Below are positions 8,462 to 17,972 of a DNA stretch of 64,000 bases, piece after piece. The stretch lies in contig NZ_CP076135.1 of NCBI RefSeq assembly GCF_018736105.1, positions 3,904,001 through 3,968,000 on the forward strand, given 5' to 3'. The notes under the pieces were generated by a model that worked only from the letters and a program-made list of their open reading frames with translations, was not told the DNA's origin and did not search any database. The translations under genes and the position numbers were made by a program. Positions within the stretch are counted from its first letter, which is position 1; the number at the start of each line of letters is the position of its first letter. Source of the DNA: Bradyrhizobium sediminis. Lineage in GTDB: Bacteria; Pseudomonadota; Alphaproteobacteria; Rhizobiales; Xanthobacteraceae.

Positions 8462-9406
8462 TCATTTCTGTTCGCTCAAATACGCCTGATAGGCGAGCCG
8501 GATGCCGTCTTCGAGCGTGGTGCGGGCGCGCCAGCCCAGTTTGGTGAGACGGCCGACGTCGAGCAGCTTGCGCGGCGTGCCGTCGGGTTTCGAGGCATCG
8601 AAGCCGATTTCGCCGGCATATCCGACCGTGGCGGCCACCACGCGCGCGAATTCGGCGATGGTGATGTCCTCGCCGGTGCCGATATTGACCAGATCGTCGC
8701 CGGAATAGCTCTTCATCAGGTGGACACAGGCGTCCGCCATATCGTCGACATAGAGGAATTCCCGCCGTGGCGTGCCGGTGCCCCAGACCACCACATTGCC
8801 GACGCCGGCAACCTTCGCTTCGTGAAACCGGCGGATCAAGGCGGCGACGACGTGGCTGTATTCCGGGTGATAATTGTCGCCACGCCCGTACAGATTGGTC
8901 GGCATCACATTGATGAAGTCGGAACCATACTGGCTGCGATAGGCTTCGACCATCTTGATGCCGGCGATCTTGGCGATGGCATAGGGCTCGTTGGTCGGCT
9001 CGAGCGGCCCGGTCAGCATGGAATCTTCGCGCAGCGGCTGTTGCGCCAGCTTGGGATAGATGCAGGACGAGCCGAGAAACATCAGCTTCTCGGCGCCATT
9101 GATATGCGCGGCGTGGATCACATTGGCGGCGATAATCAGATTGTCGTAGATGAATTCGGCGCGCAGCGTGTTGTTGGCGACGATGCCGCCGACCTTCGCC
9201 GCCGCCAGGAACACGGCCTGCGGGCGCTGCTTGGCGAACCAGCCGAACACCGCGGCCTGATCGCGCAGATCGACCTCGCTGCGCCCGATCGTCAGCAGCC
9301 GGACGTCTTCCTGTTCGAGCCGGCGCACCAGCGCGCCGCCGACCATTCCGCGATGCCCGGCAACGAAGACGGTCTTGCCCTTCAGCTCAAACGGGGTTCT
9401 TGCCAT
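8462..9406 (-). CDS. fcl: GDP-L-fucose synthase
   Basis: 314 residues from the ATG at 9406. It converts GDP-4-keto-6-deoxy-mannose to GDP-L-fucose by 3,5-epimerisation and NADPH reduction. [18 protein letters not shown] is the dinucleotide loop, GSSCIYPK holds the catalytic Ser and Cys, and [10 protein letters not shown] the YxxxK pair. [13 protein letters not shown] is also typical. The start lies inside the last 20 bases of gmd, so the two are translated as a coupled pair. The fucose could enter LPS, exopolysaccharide or, in rhizobia, Nod factor. Confidence 0.95.
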   Translation of the reverse strand: MARTPFELKGKTVFVAGHRGMVGGALVRRLEQEDVRLLTIGRSEVDLRDQAAVFGWFAKQRPQAVFLAAAKVGGIVANNTLRAEFIYDNLIIAANVIHAAHINGAEKLMFLGSSCIYPKLAQQPLREDSMLTGPLEPTNEPYAIAKIAGIKMVEAYRSQYGSDFINVMPTNLYGRGDNYHPEYSHVVAALIRRFHEAKVAGVGNVVVWGTGTPRREFLYVDDMADACVHLMKSYSGDDLVNIGTGEDITIAEFARVVAATVGYAGEIGFDASKPDGTPRKLLDVGRLTKLGWRARTTLEDGIRLAYQAYLSEQK

Positions 9407-10487
9407 TGGCAACCTCCCGCCGGGCAATCGCAAGGTCGCCCGCCACCATTTCCTTGACGAGCTCTGCGAACATCGTCTTCGGCTTCCAGCCCAGTTTCTC
9501 GCGCGCCTTGCTGGCGTCACCGATCAGGAGATCGACTTCGGTGGGACGAAAGTACGTCGGATCGATACGCACGACGGTCTTGCCGGACTTGCGGTCGACG
9601 CCTGTTTCATCGACGCCCTTGCCGCGCCATTCGATGGTACGGCCGATTTCGGCGAAAGCCAGTTCGATGAATTCACGCACCGAGTGGGTCTCGCCGGTCG
9701 CCAGCACGAAGTCGTCAGGCGCCTCCGCCTGCAAGATCCGGTACATGCCCTCAATATAATCCCTGGCATGGCCCCAGTCGCGCTTGGCCTCGAGATTCCC
9801 AAGATAGACCGTTTCTTCCAGGCCGGTCTCGATCCGGGCGACGCCGCGCGTGATCTTGCGCGTCACGAAGGTCTCGCCGCGGATCGGGCTTTCATGATTG
9901 AACAGGATGCCGTTCGAGGCGAACATGCCGTAGGCCTCGCGGTAGTTCACCGTGATCCAGTAGCCGTACAGCTTGGCGACGCCGTAGGGCGAACGCGGAT
10001 AGAATGGCGTGGTTTCCTTCTGCGGAACCTCCTGGACCAGGCCGTACAGCTCCGAGGTGGACGCCTGATAGAACCGCGTCTCCTTTTCCATGCCGAGAAT
10101 CCGGATGGCTTCGAGCAGGCGAAGCACGCCGATCGCGTCGGCATTGGCGGTATATTCCGGACTCTCGAAGCTGACGCCGACATGGCTCTGCGCCGCGAGA
10201 TTGTAGATCTCGGTCGGCCGGATCTGCTGCATCAGCCGGATCAAATTGGTGGAATCCGTCATGTCGCCGTAGTGCAGCAGGAACGGCACGTTGCCGTGGT
10301 GGGGGTCTTCATAGAGGTGGTCGATGCGCGCGGTGTTGAACGAGGACGATCGCCGCTTGATGCCGTGCACGGTATAGCCGAGGCCGAGCAAATATTCGGC
10401 GAGATAGGCGCCGTCCTGGCCGGTAACGCCGGTAATCAGCGCCACGCGCCGTTTCGAATCCTGAGCCGCCGAATCCTGAGCCGCCAT
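9387..10487 (-). CDS. gmd: GDP-mannose 4,6-dehydratase
   Basis: 366 residues from the ATG at 10487, which has a GGAGAA ribosome site 4 bases away; a longer frame upstream lacks any family similarity. The enzyme dehydrates GDP-D-mannose to GDP-4-keto-6-deoxy-D-mannose. [19 protein letters not shown] is the cofactor loop, STSELYG the Ser-Glu part of the active site and [12 protein letters not shown] the YxxxK pair. It is the first gene of a two-gene unit with fcl. Confidence 0.95.
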   Translation of the reverse strand: MAAQDSAAQDSKRRVALITGVTGQDGAYLAEYLLGLGYTVHGIKRRSSSFNTARIDHLYEDPHHGNVPFLLHYGDMTDSTNLIRLMQQIRPTEIYNLAAQSHVGVSFESPEYTANADAIGVLRLLEAIRILGMEKETRFYQASTSELYGLVQEVPQKETTPFYPRSPYGVAKLYGYWITVNYREAYGMFASNGILFNHESPIRGETFVTRKITRGVARIETGLEETVYLGNLEAKRDWGHARDYIEGMYRILQAEAPDDFVLATGETHSVREFIELAFAEIGRTIEWRGKGVDETGVDRKSGKTVVRIDPTYFRPTEVDLLIGDASKAREKLGWKPKTMFAELVKEMVAGDLAIARREVANGKNPV

Positions 10488-10711
10488 GTCTTCTCCTAAC
10501 GCGAGGCCGCCCTGACCGGCGGAACCCCATCCTTGCCCCCATTCGCCCAGCCAAATCCGGCGCGCAAGGGGCGTTGCGCCAGCGGCGCAGGCCATAGCAT
10601 CCGGCCGCCACGGAGTCTAACGTCAAAGCCGTTTGGAATCAGTCTCTTAGCCATCCGGCGGCATACCGGCACCGGGCCAGCGGATTGCAGATTTATTGCC
10701 GAAATGGCCGG

Positions 10712-11386
10712 CTACTCGCCGTAACGGCGCAGCCGCTCGAGGTCGACGATGGTCACACCGCCATATTCGAGCCTCAGCAGGCCTTCCTTCTCCAGCCGCT
10801 TCAGGCACTGGTTGGCATTCTGCCGGGAAATACCGGACAGCGCCCCGATTTCTTCCTGGGTGATCTCCAGATGCATGGTGAGGTCCGGGTAGAGAATGGG
10901 ATTGAACAGCGAGGCGATGCTACGCGCGAGGCGCGCCGTTGCATCCAGCGTCCGGCCATATTCGAGCAAGCCAATAAATTGCCCGAGACGTTCGTTGAGC
11001 TGCCCGACCAGGAAACGATTGAACCCCACGCTATTCTCGAACAGCCAGTAGAACGTGCCGCGGTCCATCATCGCCAGCCGGGTGTCGCGCAGGGCCACCA
11101 CATCGTAGCGTCGGGGCTCCTTCTTGAGCACCGAGCCCTCACCAAACCATGCACCGGAGGTCAGGCCGGCGAAACTGGTGGCCTTGCCGCCGCGGGACAC
11201 GATGCCCATCCTGGCAAGGCCGGTGACCACGCCGGTCCAGTACTCGAACCGGTCGCCCCGCATGAAGATGAATTCGTCGGCGCGGTATGACTTCTCGATG
11301 ATGCCGGCCCGCGCGATCTCCAACTCCCGCTCGTTCAGTTCGCGCGACCAGGCCGCGATGCGCTTGAGGTAATCCGCTGCAATCAT
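10712..11386 (-). CDS. Crp/Fnr family transcriptional regulator
   Basis: 224 residues from the ATG at 11386; an upstream in-frame start at 11476 would add 30 residues with no family character. An N-terminal cyclic-nucleotide-binding fold (about residues 15-120) contains FIFMRGDRFEYWTGVVTG and SGAWFGEGSVL. The C-terminal helix-turn-helix is ITQEEIGALSGISRQNANQCLKRLEKEG, cut here by position (about residues 170-200). There is no N-terminal Cys cluster, so it is not an oxygen-sensing Fnr. It is divergent from the liv operon and may control it. A TTGC-GTT-GCAA palindrome at 11427-11437 lies about 40 bases before its start. Confidence 0.9.
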   Translation of the reverse strand: MIAADYLKRIAAWSRELNERELEIARAGIIEKSYRADEFIFMRGDRFEYWTGVVTGLARMGIVSRGGKATSFAGLTSGAWFGEGSVLKKEPRRYDVVALRDTRLAMMDRGTFYWLFENSVGFNRFLVGQLNERLGQFIGLLEYGRTLDATARLARSIASLFNPILYPDLTMHLEITQEEIGALSGISRQNANQCLKRLEKEGLLRLEYGGVTIVDLERLRRYGE

Positions 11387-11785
11387 GATCGTCGAACCGT
11401 CACCCCAGGCGTCCGCAATACTTATGTTGCGTTGCAATAGAAAACTTGCTCCCCCAGCGCCAACGCCTCGCAACAAAACGCCAATCGTGGCCGCTGGCGA
11501 AATTTGCCGACGAATTGTCAGGCAGAAGACATTTCAAACTAGCGCTTTACCCTATTGAGGGCCACCTCGCGTAGCGCGGCATGGACCAATCGGAGATTGG
11601 GTGCGGCGTTACGTCCGGTGCGCCCGGCGCAGCGGAAATGCTCGAATCCGCCGGATGCGGGCATCCTTGGAGCAGGGGGCGTCCCTTAGTCGGGTGGCCT
11701 ACCCATGGCGGCCGATATAGGATCGCGACCGTCGTCGCAAACGATAGAGAAAGAGCGCATCAAGCGCCGTGTCTCGGAGGAATGC
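11387..11785. other. Divergent regulatory region between the Crp-like gene and the liv operon
   Basis: About 400 bases if livG starts at the GTG at 11786, about 320 if at the ATG at 11705. It contains TTGCGTTGCAA (11427-11437), an inverted repeat TTGC-N3-GCAA that could be a site for the Crp-like protein. No other strong symmetry or canonical sigma-70 promoter pair is clear. The reading frames on either strand here look like chance. Confidence 0.4.
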
Positions 11786-12607
11786 GTGGAACACGCTTTG
11801 GAAGTGCGCGGGGTGTCACTGCGCTTCGGTGGCGTCCGGGCGCTGACCGAGGTCAGCTTTGGCGTCAAGGCCGGCGAACTATTCTCGATCATCGGCCCCA
11901 ACGGCGCCGGCAAGACCTCGATCGTCAACTGCATCTCGGGCCGCTACAAGCCGACCGAAGGCCAGCTGTTCTATCGCGGCCAGGATATCACCACCCTCAA
12001 TACCAACGCGCGGCCCCGGCTCGGCATCGGCCGCACCTTCCAGAATCTGGCGCTGTTTCATCATATGAGCGTGCTCGACAACATCATGGTCGGACGGCAC
12101 CACCTGTTGAAGAACAACTTCATCACGGGATCGCTGTACTGGCTGACCGGCGCGCGGCGCGAAGAGCTCGAGCATCGCCGCAAGGTCGAGGAGATCATCG
12201 ATTTCCTCGACCTGCAGTCGGTGCGCAAGGCCACCGCCGGCACCCTGCCCTACGGCCTGCGCAAGCGGGTGGAACTCGCGCGCGCGATGGCGCTGGAGCC
12301 GCAGCTGATCCTGCTCGATGAGCCGATGGCCGGCATGAACTTCGAGGAAAAGGAGGACATGGCGCGCTACATCGTCGATCTCAACGAAGAGTTCGGCATG
12401 ACGGTCATGATGATCGAACACGACATGGGCGTGGTGATGGATATCTCCCACCGCGTCATGGTGCTGGATTTCGGCCGCAAGATCGCGGAAGGCGATCCCG
12501 CCGCGGTGCTCGCCGATCCCCACGTCAAGCGCGCCTATCTCGGCGAAGAGGACGAGGTCCTGGTCGACCCCGACGACAAGCCCGCCGCCCCGGAGTGCGC
12601 GGCATGA
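11786..12607 (+). CDS. livG: Branched-chain amino acid type ABC transporter ATP-binding protein (LivG family)
   Basis: 273 residues from the GTG at 11786, chosen because GGAGG ends 5 bases before it and the protein then begins at the family's usual point (HALEVRGVSLRFGGV). An ATG at 11705 would add 27 residues. Walker A is GPNGAGKTS, the signature region is LPYGLRKRVELARAM (a variant of LSGGQ) and Walker B is LILLDEPMAGMN, followed by the switch His in MIEHDM. It energises import with LivF. The stop overlaps the next start (ATGA). Confidence 0.93.
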   Translation: MEHALEVRGVSLRFGGVRALTEVSFGVKAGELFSIIGPNGAGKTSIVNCISGRYKPTEGQLFYRGQDITTLNTNARPRLGIGRTFQNLALFHHMSVLDNIMVGRHHLLKNNFITGSLYWLTGARREELEHRRKVEEIIDFLDLQSVRKATAGTLPYGLRKRVELARAMALEPQLILLDEPMAGMNFEEKEDMARYIVDLNEEFGMTVMMIEHDMGVVMDISHRVMVLDFGRKIAEGDPAAVLADPHVKRAYLGEEDEVLVDPDDKPAAPECAA

Positions 12608-14535
12608 TGGATTACGCCGGCCGCGCCGCCCAAGCCGATACCTATCCGAAACTGCTGCGCCTCAACGCAAGAGAGCATGGTGGCGAGATCGCGCTGCGCG
12701 AGAAGGATTTCGGGCTCTGGAAGGTGTTCACCTGGAACGACTACCAGACCCGGGTGCACGATTTCGCGCTCGGCATGCTCGAACTCGGCCTCGGCCGCGG
12801 CGACGTCATCGGCATCATCGGCGACAACCGGCCGGACTGGGTGTCGGCCGAAATCGCCACCCACGCGATCGGCGCCATGAGCCTCGGCCTCTATCGCGAC
12901 GTGCTGGACGAAGAAGCCGCCTATCTGCTGAGCTACGGCGAAGCCAAACTGGTGTTCGCCGAGGACGAAGAGCAGGTCGACAAGCTGCTGGCGCTGGCCG
13001 ACCGCGCCCCTCAGCTCAGGCACATCGTCTATTCCGATCCGCGCGGCATGCGGAAATATGACGACCCCCGGCTGATGGAAGCCGACAAGCTCGCCGGGAT
13101 GGGGCGCGCCCGCGCCGCACGCGAGCCCGGTCTCTACGACAGCCTGGTCGATGCGACCCGCAGCGAAGACGTTTCGATCCTCTGCACCACCTCGGGCACG
13201 ACGGCGCATCCGAAACTGGCGATGCTCGCCTCGGGGCGGGTGCTGCGGCATTGCGCGACCTATCTTTCGTTCGACCCCAAGGGGCCGGACGACGAATATG
13301 TCTCGGTGCTGCCGCTGCCCTGGATCATGGAACAGGTCTACGTGCTCGGCAAAGGCCTGCTGTGCCGGATGAAGATCAACTTCGTCGAGCAGCCCGAAAC
13401 CATGATGCATGATTTCCGCGAAATCGCGCCGACCTTCGTGCTGTTCGCGCCGCGGCTCTGGGAATCCATCGCGGCCGACGTGCGCGCCGGCGTCATGGAC
13501 TCCTCCCCGCTCAAGCAGCGCCTCTATGAGCTCGGCATGAAGACGGGACTGGCGGCGCTGGCGCAGGGCAAGCATTCGGCGGTCGCCGATATGATCCTGT
13601 TCCGCGCCCTGCGCGACCGCCTCGGCTTTACCCGGCTGCGTTCGGCGGCGACCGGCGGTGCTGCGCTCGGTCCCGACACCTTCAAGTTCTTTCAGGCCAT
13701 GGGCGTGCCGCTGCGCACGCTGTACGGCCAGACCGAAATGCTCGGCGCCTACACCCTGCATCCGATCGACAAGGTCGATCCCGACACCACGGGCGTGGCG
13801 ATGGCCGACAACATCGAAATCCGCATCGACAATCCGGATATCCACGGCGTCGGCGAAATCGTGGTGCGTCACCCCAACATGTTCCTCGGCTACTACAAGA
13901 ACCCGGAAGCCTCCGCCGAAGACATCAAGGACGGCTGGATGCACTCGGGCGATGCCGGCTACTTCAACGCCGACAAGCAACTCGTGGTGATCGACCGCAT
14001 CAAGGATCTGGCGGAAACCGCGCGCGGCGAACGGTTCTCGCCGCAATACATCGAGAACAAGCTGAAATTCTCGCCCTATATCGCCGAGGCGGTGGTGCTG
14101 GGCGCCGGCCGCGACGCGCTGGCGGCCATGATCTGCATCCGCTTCTCGATCATCTCGAAATGGGCGGAGAAGAGCCGGATCTCGTTCACCACCTACACCG
14201 ACCTCGCCTCGCGCCCCGAGGTGTACGAGCTGTTGCGCAGGGAGGTCGAGACCGTCAACGCCACGCTGCCGCCGGCGCAGCGGATTTCGCGCTTCCTGCT
14301 GCTGTACAAGGAACTCGACGCCGACGACGGCGAACTCACGCGCACGCGAAAAGTCCGCCGCAGCGTCATCAACGAGAAATACGCCGACATCATCGACGCG
14401 ATCTATGGCGGCAAGCGCGACATCCCGGTCGATACCGTGATCCGCTTCCAGGACGGCACCACCCAGCGCATTCGCACCACGCTCAAGGTCGTCGACCTAA
14501 CCCACGACACCCCCGTCGCGGAGGCCGCGGAATGA
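12604..14535 (+). CDS. AMP-forming long-chain acyl-CoA synthetase-like ligase
   Basis: 643 residues from the ATG at 12604 (ATGA overlap with livG; a GTG at 12595 is possible). It adenylates a carboxylic acid and transfers it to CoA. Family motifs are LCTTSGTTAHPKLAML (A3), LYGQTEMLG (A5), DGWMHSGDAGYF (A7) and IDRIKD (A8). The A3 loop departs from the usual TSGTTGxPKG, with Ala and Leu in place of two glycines. Its place inside a liv operon suggests that the imported solute is an organic acid that is activated on entry. Substrate unknown. Confidence 0.88.
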   Translation: MMDYAGRAAQADTYPKLLRLNAREHGGEIALREKDFGLWKVFTWNDYQTRVHDFALGMLELGLGRGDVIGIIGDNRPDWVSAEIATHAIGAMSLGLYRDVLDEEAAYLLSYGEAKLVFAEDEEQVDKLLALADRAPQLRHIVYSDPRGMRKYDDPRLMEADKLAGMGRARAAREPGLYDSLVDATRSEDVSILCTTSGTTAHPKLAMLASGRVLRHCATYLSFDPKGPDDEYVSVLPLPWIMEQVYVLGKGLLCRMKINFVEQPETMMHDFREIAPTFVLFAPRLWESIAADVRAGVMDSSPLKQRLYELGMKTGLAALAQGKHSAVADMILFRALRDRLGFTRLRSAATGGAALGPDTFKFFQAMGVPLRTLYGQTEMLGAYTLHPIDKVDPDTTGVAMADNIEIRIDNPDIHGVGEIVVRHPNMFLGYYKNPEASAEDIKDGWMHSGDAGYFNADKQLVVIDRIKDLAETARGERFSPQYIENKLKFSPYIAEAVVLGAGRDALAAMICIRFSIISKWAEKSRISFTTYTDLASRPEVYELLRREVETVNATLPPAQRISRFLLLYKELDADDGELTRTRKVRRSVINEKYADIIDAIYGGKRDIPVDTVIRFQDGTTQRIRTTLKVVDLTHDTPVAEAAE

Positions 14536-15425
14536 ACAGCCAGCTTCTGATCCAGCTTCTGGTCAACGGCCTCGTGGTCGGCACGCTGTATGGCGTGGTC
14601 GCGATGTCGTTCGTACTGATCTACAAGGCCACGCAAGTCGTGAACTTCGCGCAGGGCGAACTGCTGCTGGTGGGCGCCTGGGTATGCTGGGCGCTGCTGA
14701 CCAAATACCAGGTGCCGTTCTGGCTTGGCATGCCGATCACGCTGGTCTTCATGTTCGTGTTCGGCATCGCGATCCAGGTAGTGATCCTGCGTCCCATGAT
14801 CGGGGAGCCGATCATCTCGGTGATCATGGTGACGATCGCGCTGTCCACGGTGTTCTCGGCGCTGATGAAATGGATGTTCGGCGTCAATCTGCAGCCGTTC
14901 CCGAAGATATTCGAGACCCAGAACGTCAACATCCTCGGACTGCAGGTGCAGACCGTCTATCTGATGAGCCTGGCAGTCTCGGTGGCGATGATGATCGGGA
15001 TGGCGTGGTTCTTCCGCTTGTCCAAATACGGCCTCGCCATGCGCGCCACCGCATTCAACCAGCAGGTGGCGCAGTCGCTCGGCATTTCGGTCAAGAGCGT
15101 GTTCGCCATGGCATGGGCGATATCGGCGACGGTGTCCGCGGTGGCCGGCGTCGTGGTCGCCGTCGTCAACGGCGTGTCCGCGGGTCTGTCAGCCTACGGC
15201 ATCAAGGTATTTCCGGCGGCAATCCTCGGCGGCCTCGACAGCGTCGGCGGCGCGGTGCTCGGCGGCATTATCATCGGACTCTTGGAAAACTTCGCGCATT
15301 TCCTCGACAGCGAATACCTGCACTGGGGCAATCTCTACGAGATCGCTCCATTCTATGCGCTGATCATTATTCTGATGATCAAGCCTTACGGCCTGTTCGG
15401 CACCAAAGACATCGAGCGGGTGTAA
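14532..15425 (+). CDS. livH: Branched-chain amino acid type ABC transporter permease (LivH family)
   Basis: 297 residues from the ATG at 14532, which overlaps the ligase stop (ATGA); a long open frame upstream in phase is a shadow of the ligase. The protein is strongly hydrophobic, with about eight membrane spans. LVVGTLYGVVAMSFVLIYKATQ and VNFAQGELLLVGAW near the start are signatures of LivH. FPAAILGGLDSVGGAVLGG near residue 230 is the cytoplasmic loop that meets the ATPases. It pairs with LivM, six bases downstream. Confidence 0.95.
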   Translation: MNSQLLIQLLVNGLVVGTLYGVVAMSFVLIYKATQVVNFAQGELLLVGAWVCWALLTKYQVPFWLGMPITLVFMFVFGIAIQVVILRPMIGEPIISVIMVTIALSTVFSALMKWMFGVNLQPFPKIFETQNVNILGLQVQTVYLMSLAVSVAMMIGMAWFFRLSKYGLAMRATAFNQQVAQSLGISVKSVFAMAWAISATVSAVAGVVVAVVNGVSAGLSAYGIKVFPAAILGGLDSVGGAVLGGIIIGLLENFAHFLDSEYLHWGNLYEIAPFYALIIILMIKPYGLFGTKDIERV

Positions 15426-15431
15426 TCCATC

Positions 15432-16505
15432 ATGGCAGGCCAGACCCTCATCCCCGCCGGCGATTTCCGCACCACCTATGCGGCGGACACCACCGTGTTT
15501 CCGACCAGGACCAGCCGCAATGCGATGATCGCCGGCATCGTCCTGATCTGCTTTGCGCCGCACCTCCTGAACGAATACAGCCTCAGCCTCCTGATCCAGA
15601 TCGGCATCTTCGGCATCGCCGCGCTCGGCCTCAACATCGTCGTCGGCTTCACCGGCCAGATCTCGATCGGCCACGCCGCTTTCTTCGGCTTCGGAGCTTT
15701 CACGTCGGCCTATCTGTCGAACCGGCTCGCGATCCCGGTGTTCTTCTGCATTCCGCTCGCGGGCATCGTCACCGCGGCGGTCGGACTGGTCTTCGGCCTG
15801 CCCGCCGCGCGCCTGAAGGGGCTCTATCTCGCGATCGCGACGCTGGCCGCGCAATACATCCTGCTCGATTTCTTCGCGCGCGCGGAATGGTTCACCGGCG
15901 GCAGCGTTCCCGCCAGCGCCGAGCCGTTCTCGATCTTCGGCTATTCGTTGCGCGGCGATAAGAAATACTTCTACGTCGTGCTGGCCTACGTCGTCGTCTG
16001 CTATCTGCTGGTGACCAACCTGATCCGCTCGCGCGACGGCCGCGCGCTGGTCGCGGTGCGCGACCACTATCTATCCGCCGAGATCATGGGCATCAACCTG
16101 ACGAAGTATCGCACGCTGTCGTTCGGCCTCGCCGCGTTCTTTGCCGGCGTCGGCGGCGCACTCTATGCGCACTACAATCAAGTGGTTTCCAACGAAGGTT
16201 TCGGCATCGACCGCTCGATCATATTCCTGGCCATGATCATCATCGGCGGGCTCGGCTCGATCATGGGCACCCTGATGGGCACCGCCTTCATGGTGCTGCT
16301 GCCGGAATCGATGGAGTGGCTCAGCGTCGCGCTGCGCGACAGCCCGATCGACCAGTTCCTCGGACTCAAGAACAACATCGCATTCCTGCGCGAGATGGCC
16401 ATCGGGATCATCATCATCGTCTTTCTGGTCTTCGAGCCGGATGGACTCGCGCATCGTTGGCGCCAGATCAAGGCTTACTGGAAACTCTACCCGTTCTCGC
16501 ATTGA
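15432..16505 (+). CDS. livM: Branched-chain amino acid type ABC transporter permease (LivM family)
   Basis: 357 residues with about nine or ten membrane spans and a roughly 35-residue cytoplasmic lead. GLNIVVGFTGQISIGHAAFFGFGA (read around residues 70-93) is the LivM signature. VRDHYLSAEIMGINLTKYR and IIIGGLGSIMGTLMG are the later conserved loop and helix. It forms the membrane channel with LivH. A spacer of about 60 bases separates it from the binding-protein gene, room for a separate translation signal but not for an obvious terminator. Confidence 0.95.
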   Translation: MAGQTLIPAGDFRTTYAADTTVFPTRTSRNAMIAGIVLICFAPHLLNEYSLSLLIQIGIFGIAALGLNIVVGFTGQISIGHAAFFGFGAFTSAYLSNRLAIPVFFCIPLAGIVTAAVGLVFGLPAARLKGLYLAIATLAAQYILLDFFARAEWFTGGSVPASAEPFSIFGYSLRGDKKYFYVVLAYVVVCYLLVTNLIRSRDGRALVAVRDHYLSAEIMGINLTKYRTLSFGLAAFFAGVGGALYAHYNQVVSNEGFGIDRSIIFLAMIIIGGLGSIMGTLMGTAFMVLLPESMEWLSVALRDSPIDQFLGLKNNIAFLREMAIGIIIIVFLVFEPDGLAHRWRQIKAYWKLYPFSH

Positions 16506-16562
16506 GGTCGGAACGGGCAGGCAACAAGAAGACCTCGAGAAGAAAACCGGAGGATTATGCTT

Positions 16563-17855
16563 ATGAACATGAAAGCTCTTCTCAACAGCGCCGCCTTGGC
16601 GGCGATGCTTGGCGGCATGTCCGCCGTCACGCCCGCCATGGCCCAGACGCCGATACCGCTTGGCAATCTGGTCGATTATTCCGGCCCGACGTCCGACGTC
16701 GGAACGCCCTACGGACAAGGAATCGTCGACACTTACGCCTGGATCAACAAGAGCGGCGGCGTCAACGGCGCCAAGGTCAATCTCGACACCGTCGACTACG
16801 GCTATCAGGTGCCGCGCGCGATCGCCCAGTACAAGAAATGGTCAGGCGGCGACAAGGTCGCCGCGATTCTCGGATGGGGCACCGCGGACACCGAAGCTCT
16901 CACCGGCTTTCTCGCCGAAGACAAGATTCCCGACATCTCGGCGTCTTACGCCGCCGCACTCTCCGACCCGACCGGCGCGGGCGGCAAGGCCAAGCCCGCT
17001 CCCTACAACTTCTTCTACGGTCCGAGTTATTCGGACGCGGTTCGCGGCATGCTGACCTGGGCCGCCGAAGACTGGAAGGCCAAGGGCAAGCCCGGCAAGC
17101 CGAAATTCGTTCATATGGGTGCCAACCATCCGTATCCGAACGCGCCGAAGGCGGCGGGTGAGGCCATCGCAGCCGAACTCGGCTTCGAACTGTTGCCGCC
17201 GATCGTGTTCGCGTTGACGCCCGGCGACTACAGCGCGCAGTGCCTGACCCTGAAGAGCTCCGGCGCCAACTACGCCTATCTCGGCAACACCGCGGGCTCG
17301 AACATCTCGGTCCTGAACGCCTGCAAGGCTGCGGGCGTCGACGTGCAGTTCCTCGGCAACGTCTGGGGCATGGACGAGAACGCCGCCAAGGCCGCCGGCG
17401 CCGCCGCCAATGGCGTGGTATTTCCGCTGCGCACGGCGGTGGCCTGGGGTGGCAACGCACCGGGTATGAAAACCCTGATGGAAATCTCCAAGATGTCGGA
17501 TGCGGCCGGAACGGCCTATCGGCCGGTGCACTACATCGCAGGCGTCTGTAGCGCGCTCTACACGAAGGAAGCCGTCGAATGGGCCGCCAAGAACGGCGGC
17601 GCGACCGGCGAGAACGTCAAGAAGGGCTTCTACCAGAAGAAGGATTGGGTGCCGGCCGGCATGGAAGGCGTCTGCAACCCGTCGACCTTTACCGACAAGG
17701 ATCACCGCGGCACGCTCAAAGTCGATCTGTATCGCATGAAGATCGCCGGTGCGACCGACGCGCCGCTCAACGAGCTCACCAAGAACGGCGTGATCAAGCT
17801 CGAGAAGGTCAAGACTATCGACCTGCCGCGGAAGCCCGAATGGCTCGGCTGGTAA
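16563..17855 (+). CDS. Branched-chain amino acid type ABC transporter substrate-binding protein
   Basis: 430 residues from the ATG at 16563, which stands 9 bases after GGAGG; the ATG at 16557 is too close to it. Signal peptide of about 28 residues ends TPAMAQ. The mature protein starts PIPLGNLVDYSGPTSDVG and continues with YAWINKSGGVNGAKV, both usual for type I solute-binding proteins of this class. At over 400 residues it is longer than LivJ/LivK and resembles binders of larger organic acids. It supplies the LivGHMF complex of the same operon. Confidence 0.94.
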   Translation: MNMKALLNSAALAAMLGGMSAVTPAMAQTPIPLGNLVDYSGPTSDVGTPYGQGIVDTYAWINKSGGVNGAKVNLDTVDYGYQVPRAIAQYKKWSGGDKVAAILGWGTADTEALTGFLAEDKIPDISASYAAALSDPTGAGGKAKPAPYNFFYGPSYSDAVRGMLTWAAEDWKAKGKPGKPKFVHMGANHPYPNAPKAAGEAIAAELGFELLPPIVFALTPGDYSAQCLTLKSSGANYAYLGNTAGSNISVLNACKAAGVDVQFLGNVWGMDENAAKAAGAAANGVVFPLRTAVAWGGNAPGMKTLMEISKMSDAAGTAYRPVHYIAGVCSALYTKEAVEWAAKNGGATGENVKKGFYQKKDWVPAGMEGVCNPSTFTDKDHRGTLKVDLYRMKIAGATDAPLNELTKNGVIKLEKVKTIDLPRKPEWLGW

Positions 17856-17899
17856 GCTAGCGGTCGCCGAGAGGCGGCCCAACGCACTCAGGCCGTCGG

Positions 17900-17919
17900 T
17901 CCCCCGCGAAAGCGGGGGA
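17900..17919. repeat. GC-rich hairpin with GAAA tetraloop
   Basis: An 8-pair stem, T-CCCCCGC against GCGGGGG-A, closes a GAAA loop. It lies 45 bases after the binding-protein stop and about 55 bases before livF. No T-run follows, so it is more likely an extragenic palindrome or an mRNA-stabilising stem that lets the binding-protein message outlast the rest, than a full terminator. Confidence 0.6.
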
Positions 17920-17972
17920 TGACGGCAGTGGGTGCTACGAAGCGTGGTTTTACGACGACGTCAGGATCGACC

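Noticed and set aside
12535..14046. 503-codon open frame on the minus strand
   Set aside because: Lies entirely antisense to the acyl-CoA synthetase-like gene, whose motifs are clear; the antisense product is rich in His, Arg and Asp without motifs.
14684..15961. 425-codon frame across livH and livM
   Set aside because: Different phase from both permease genes, which show full family motifs; Arg-rich shadow.
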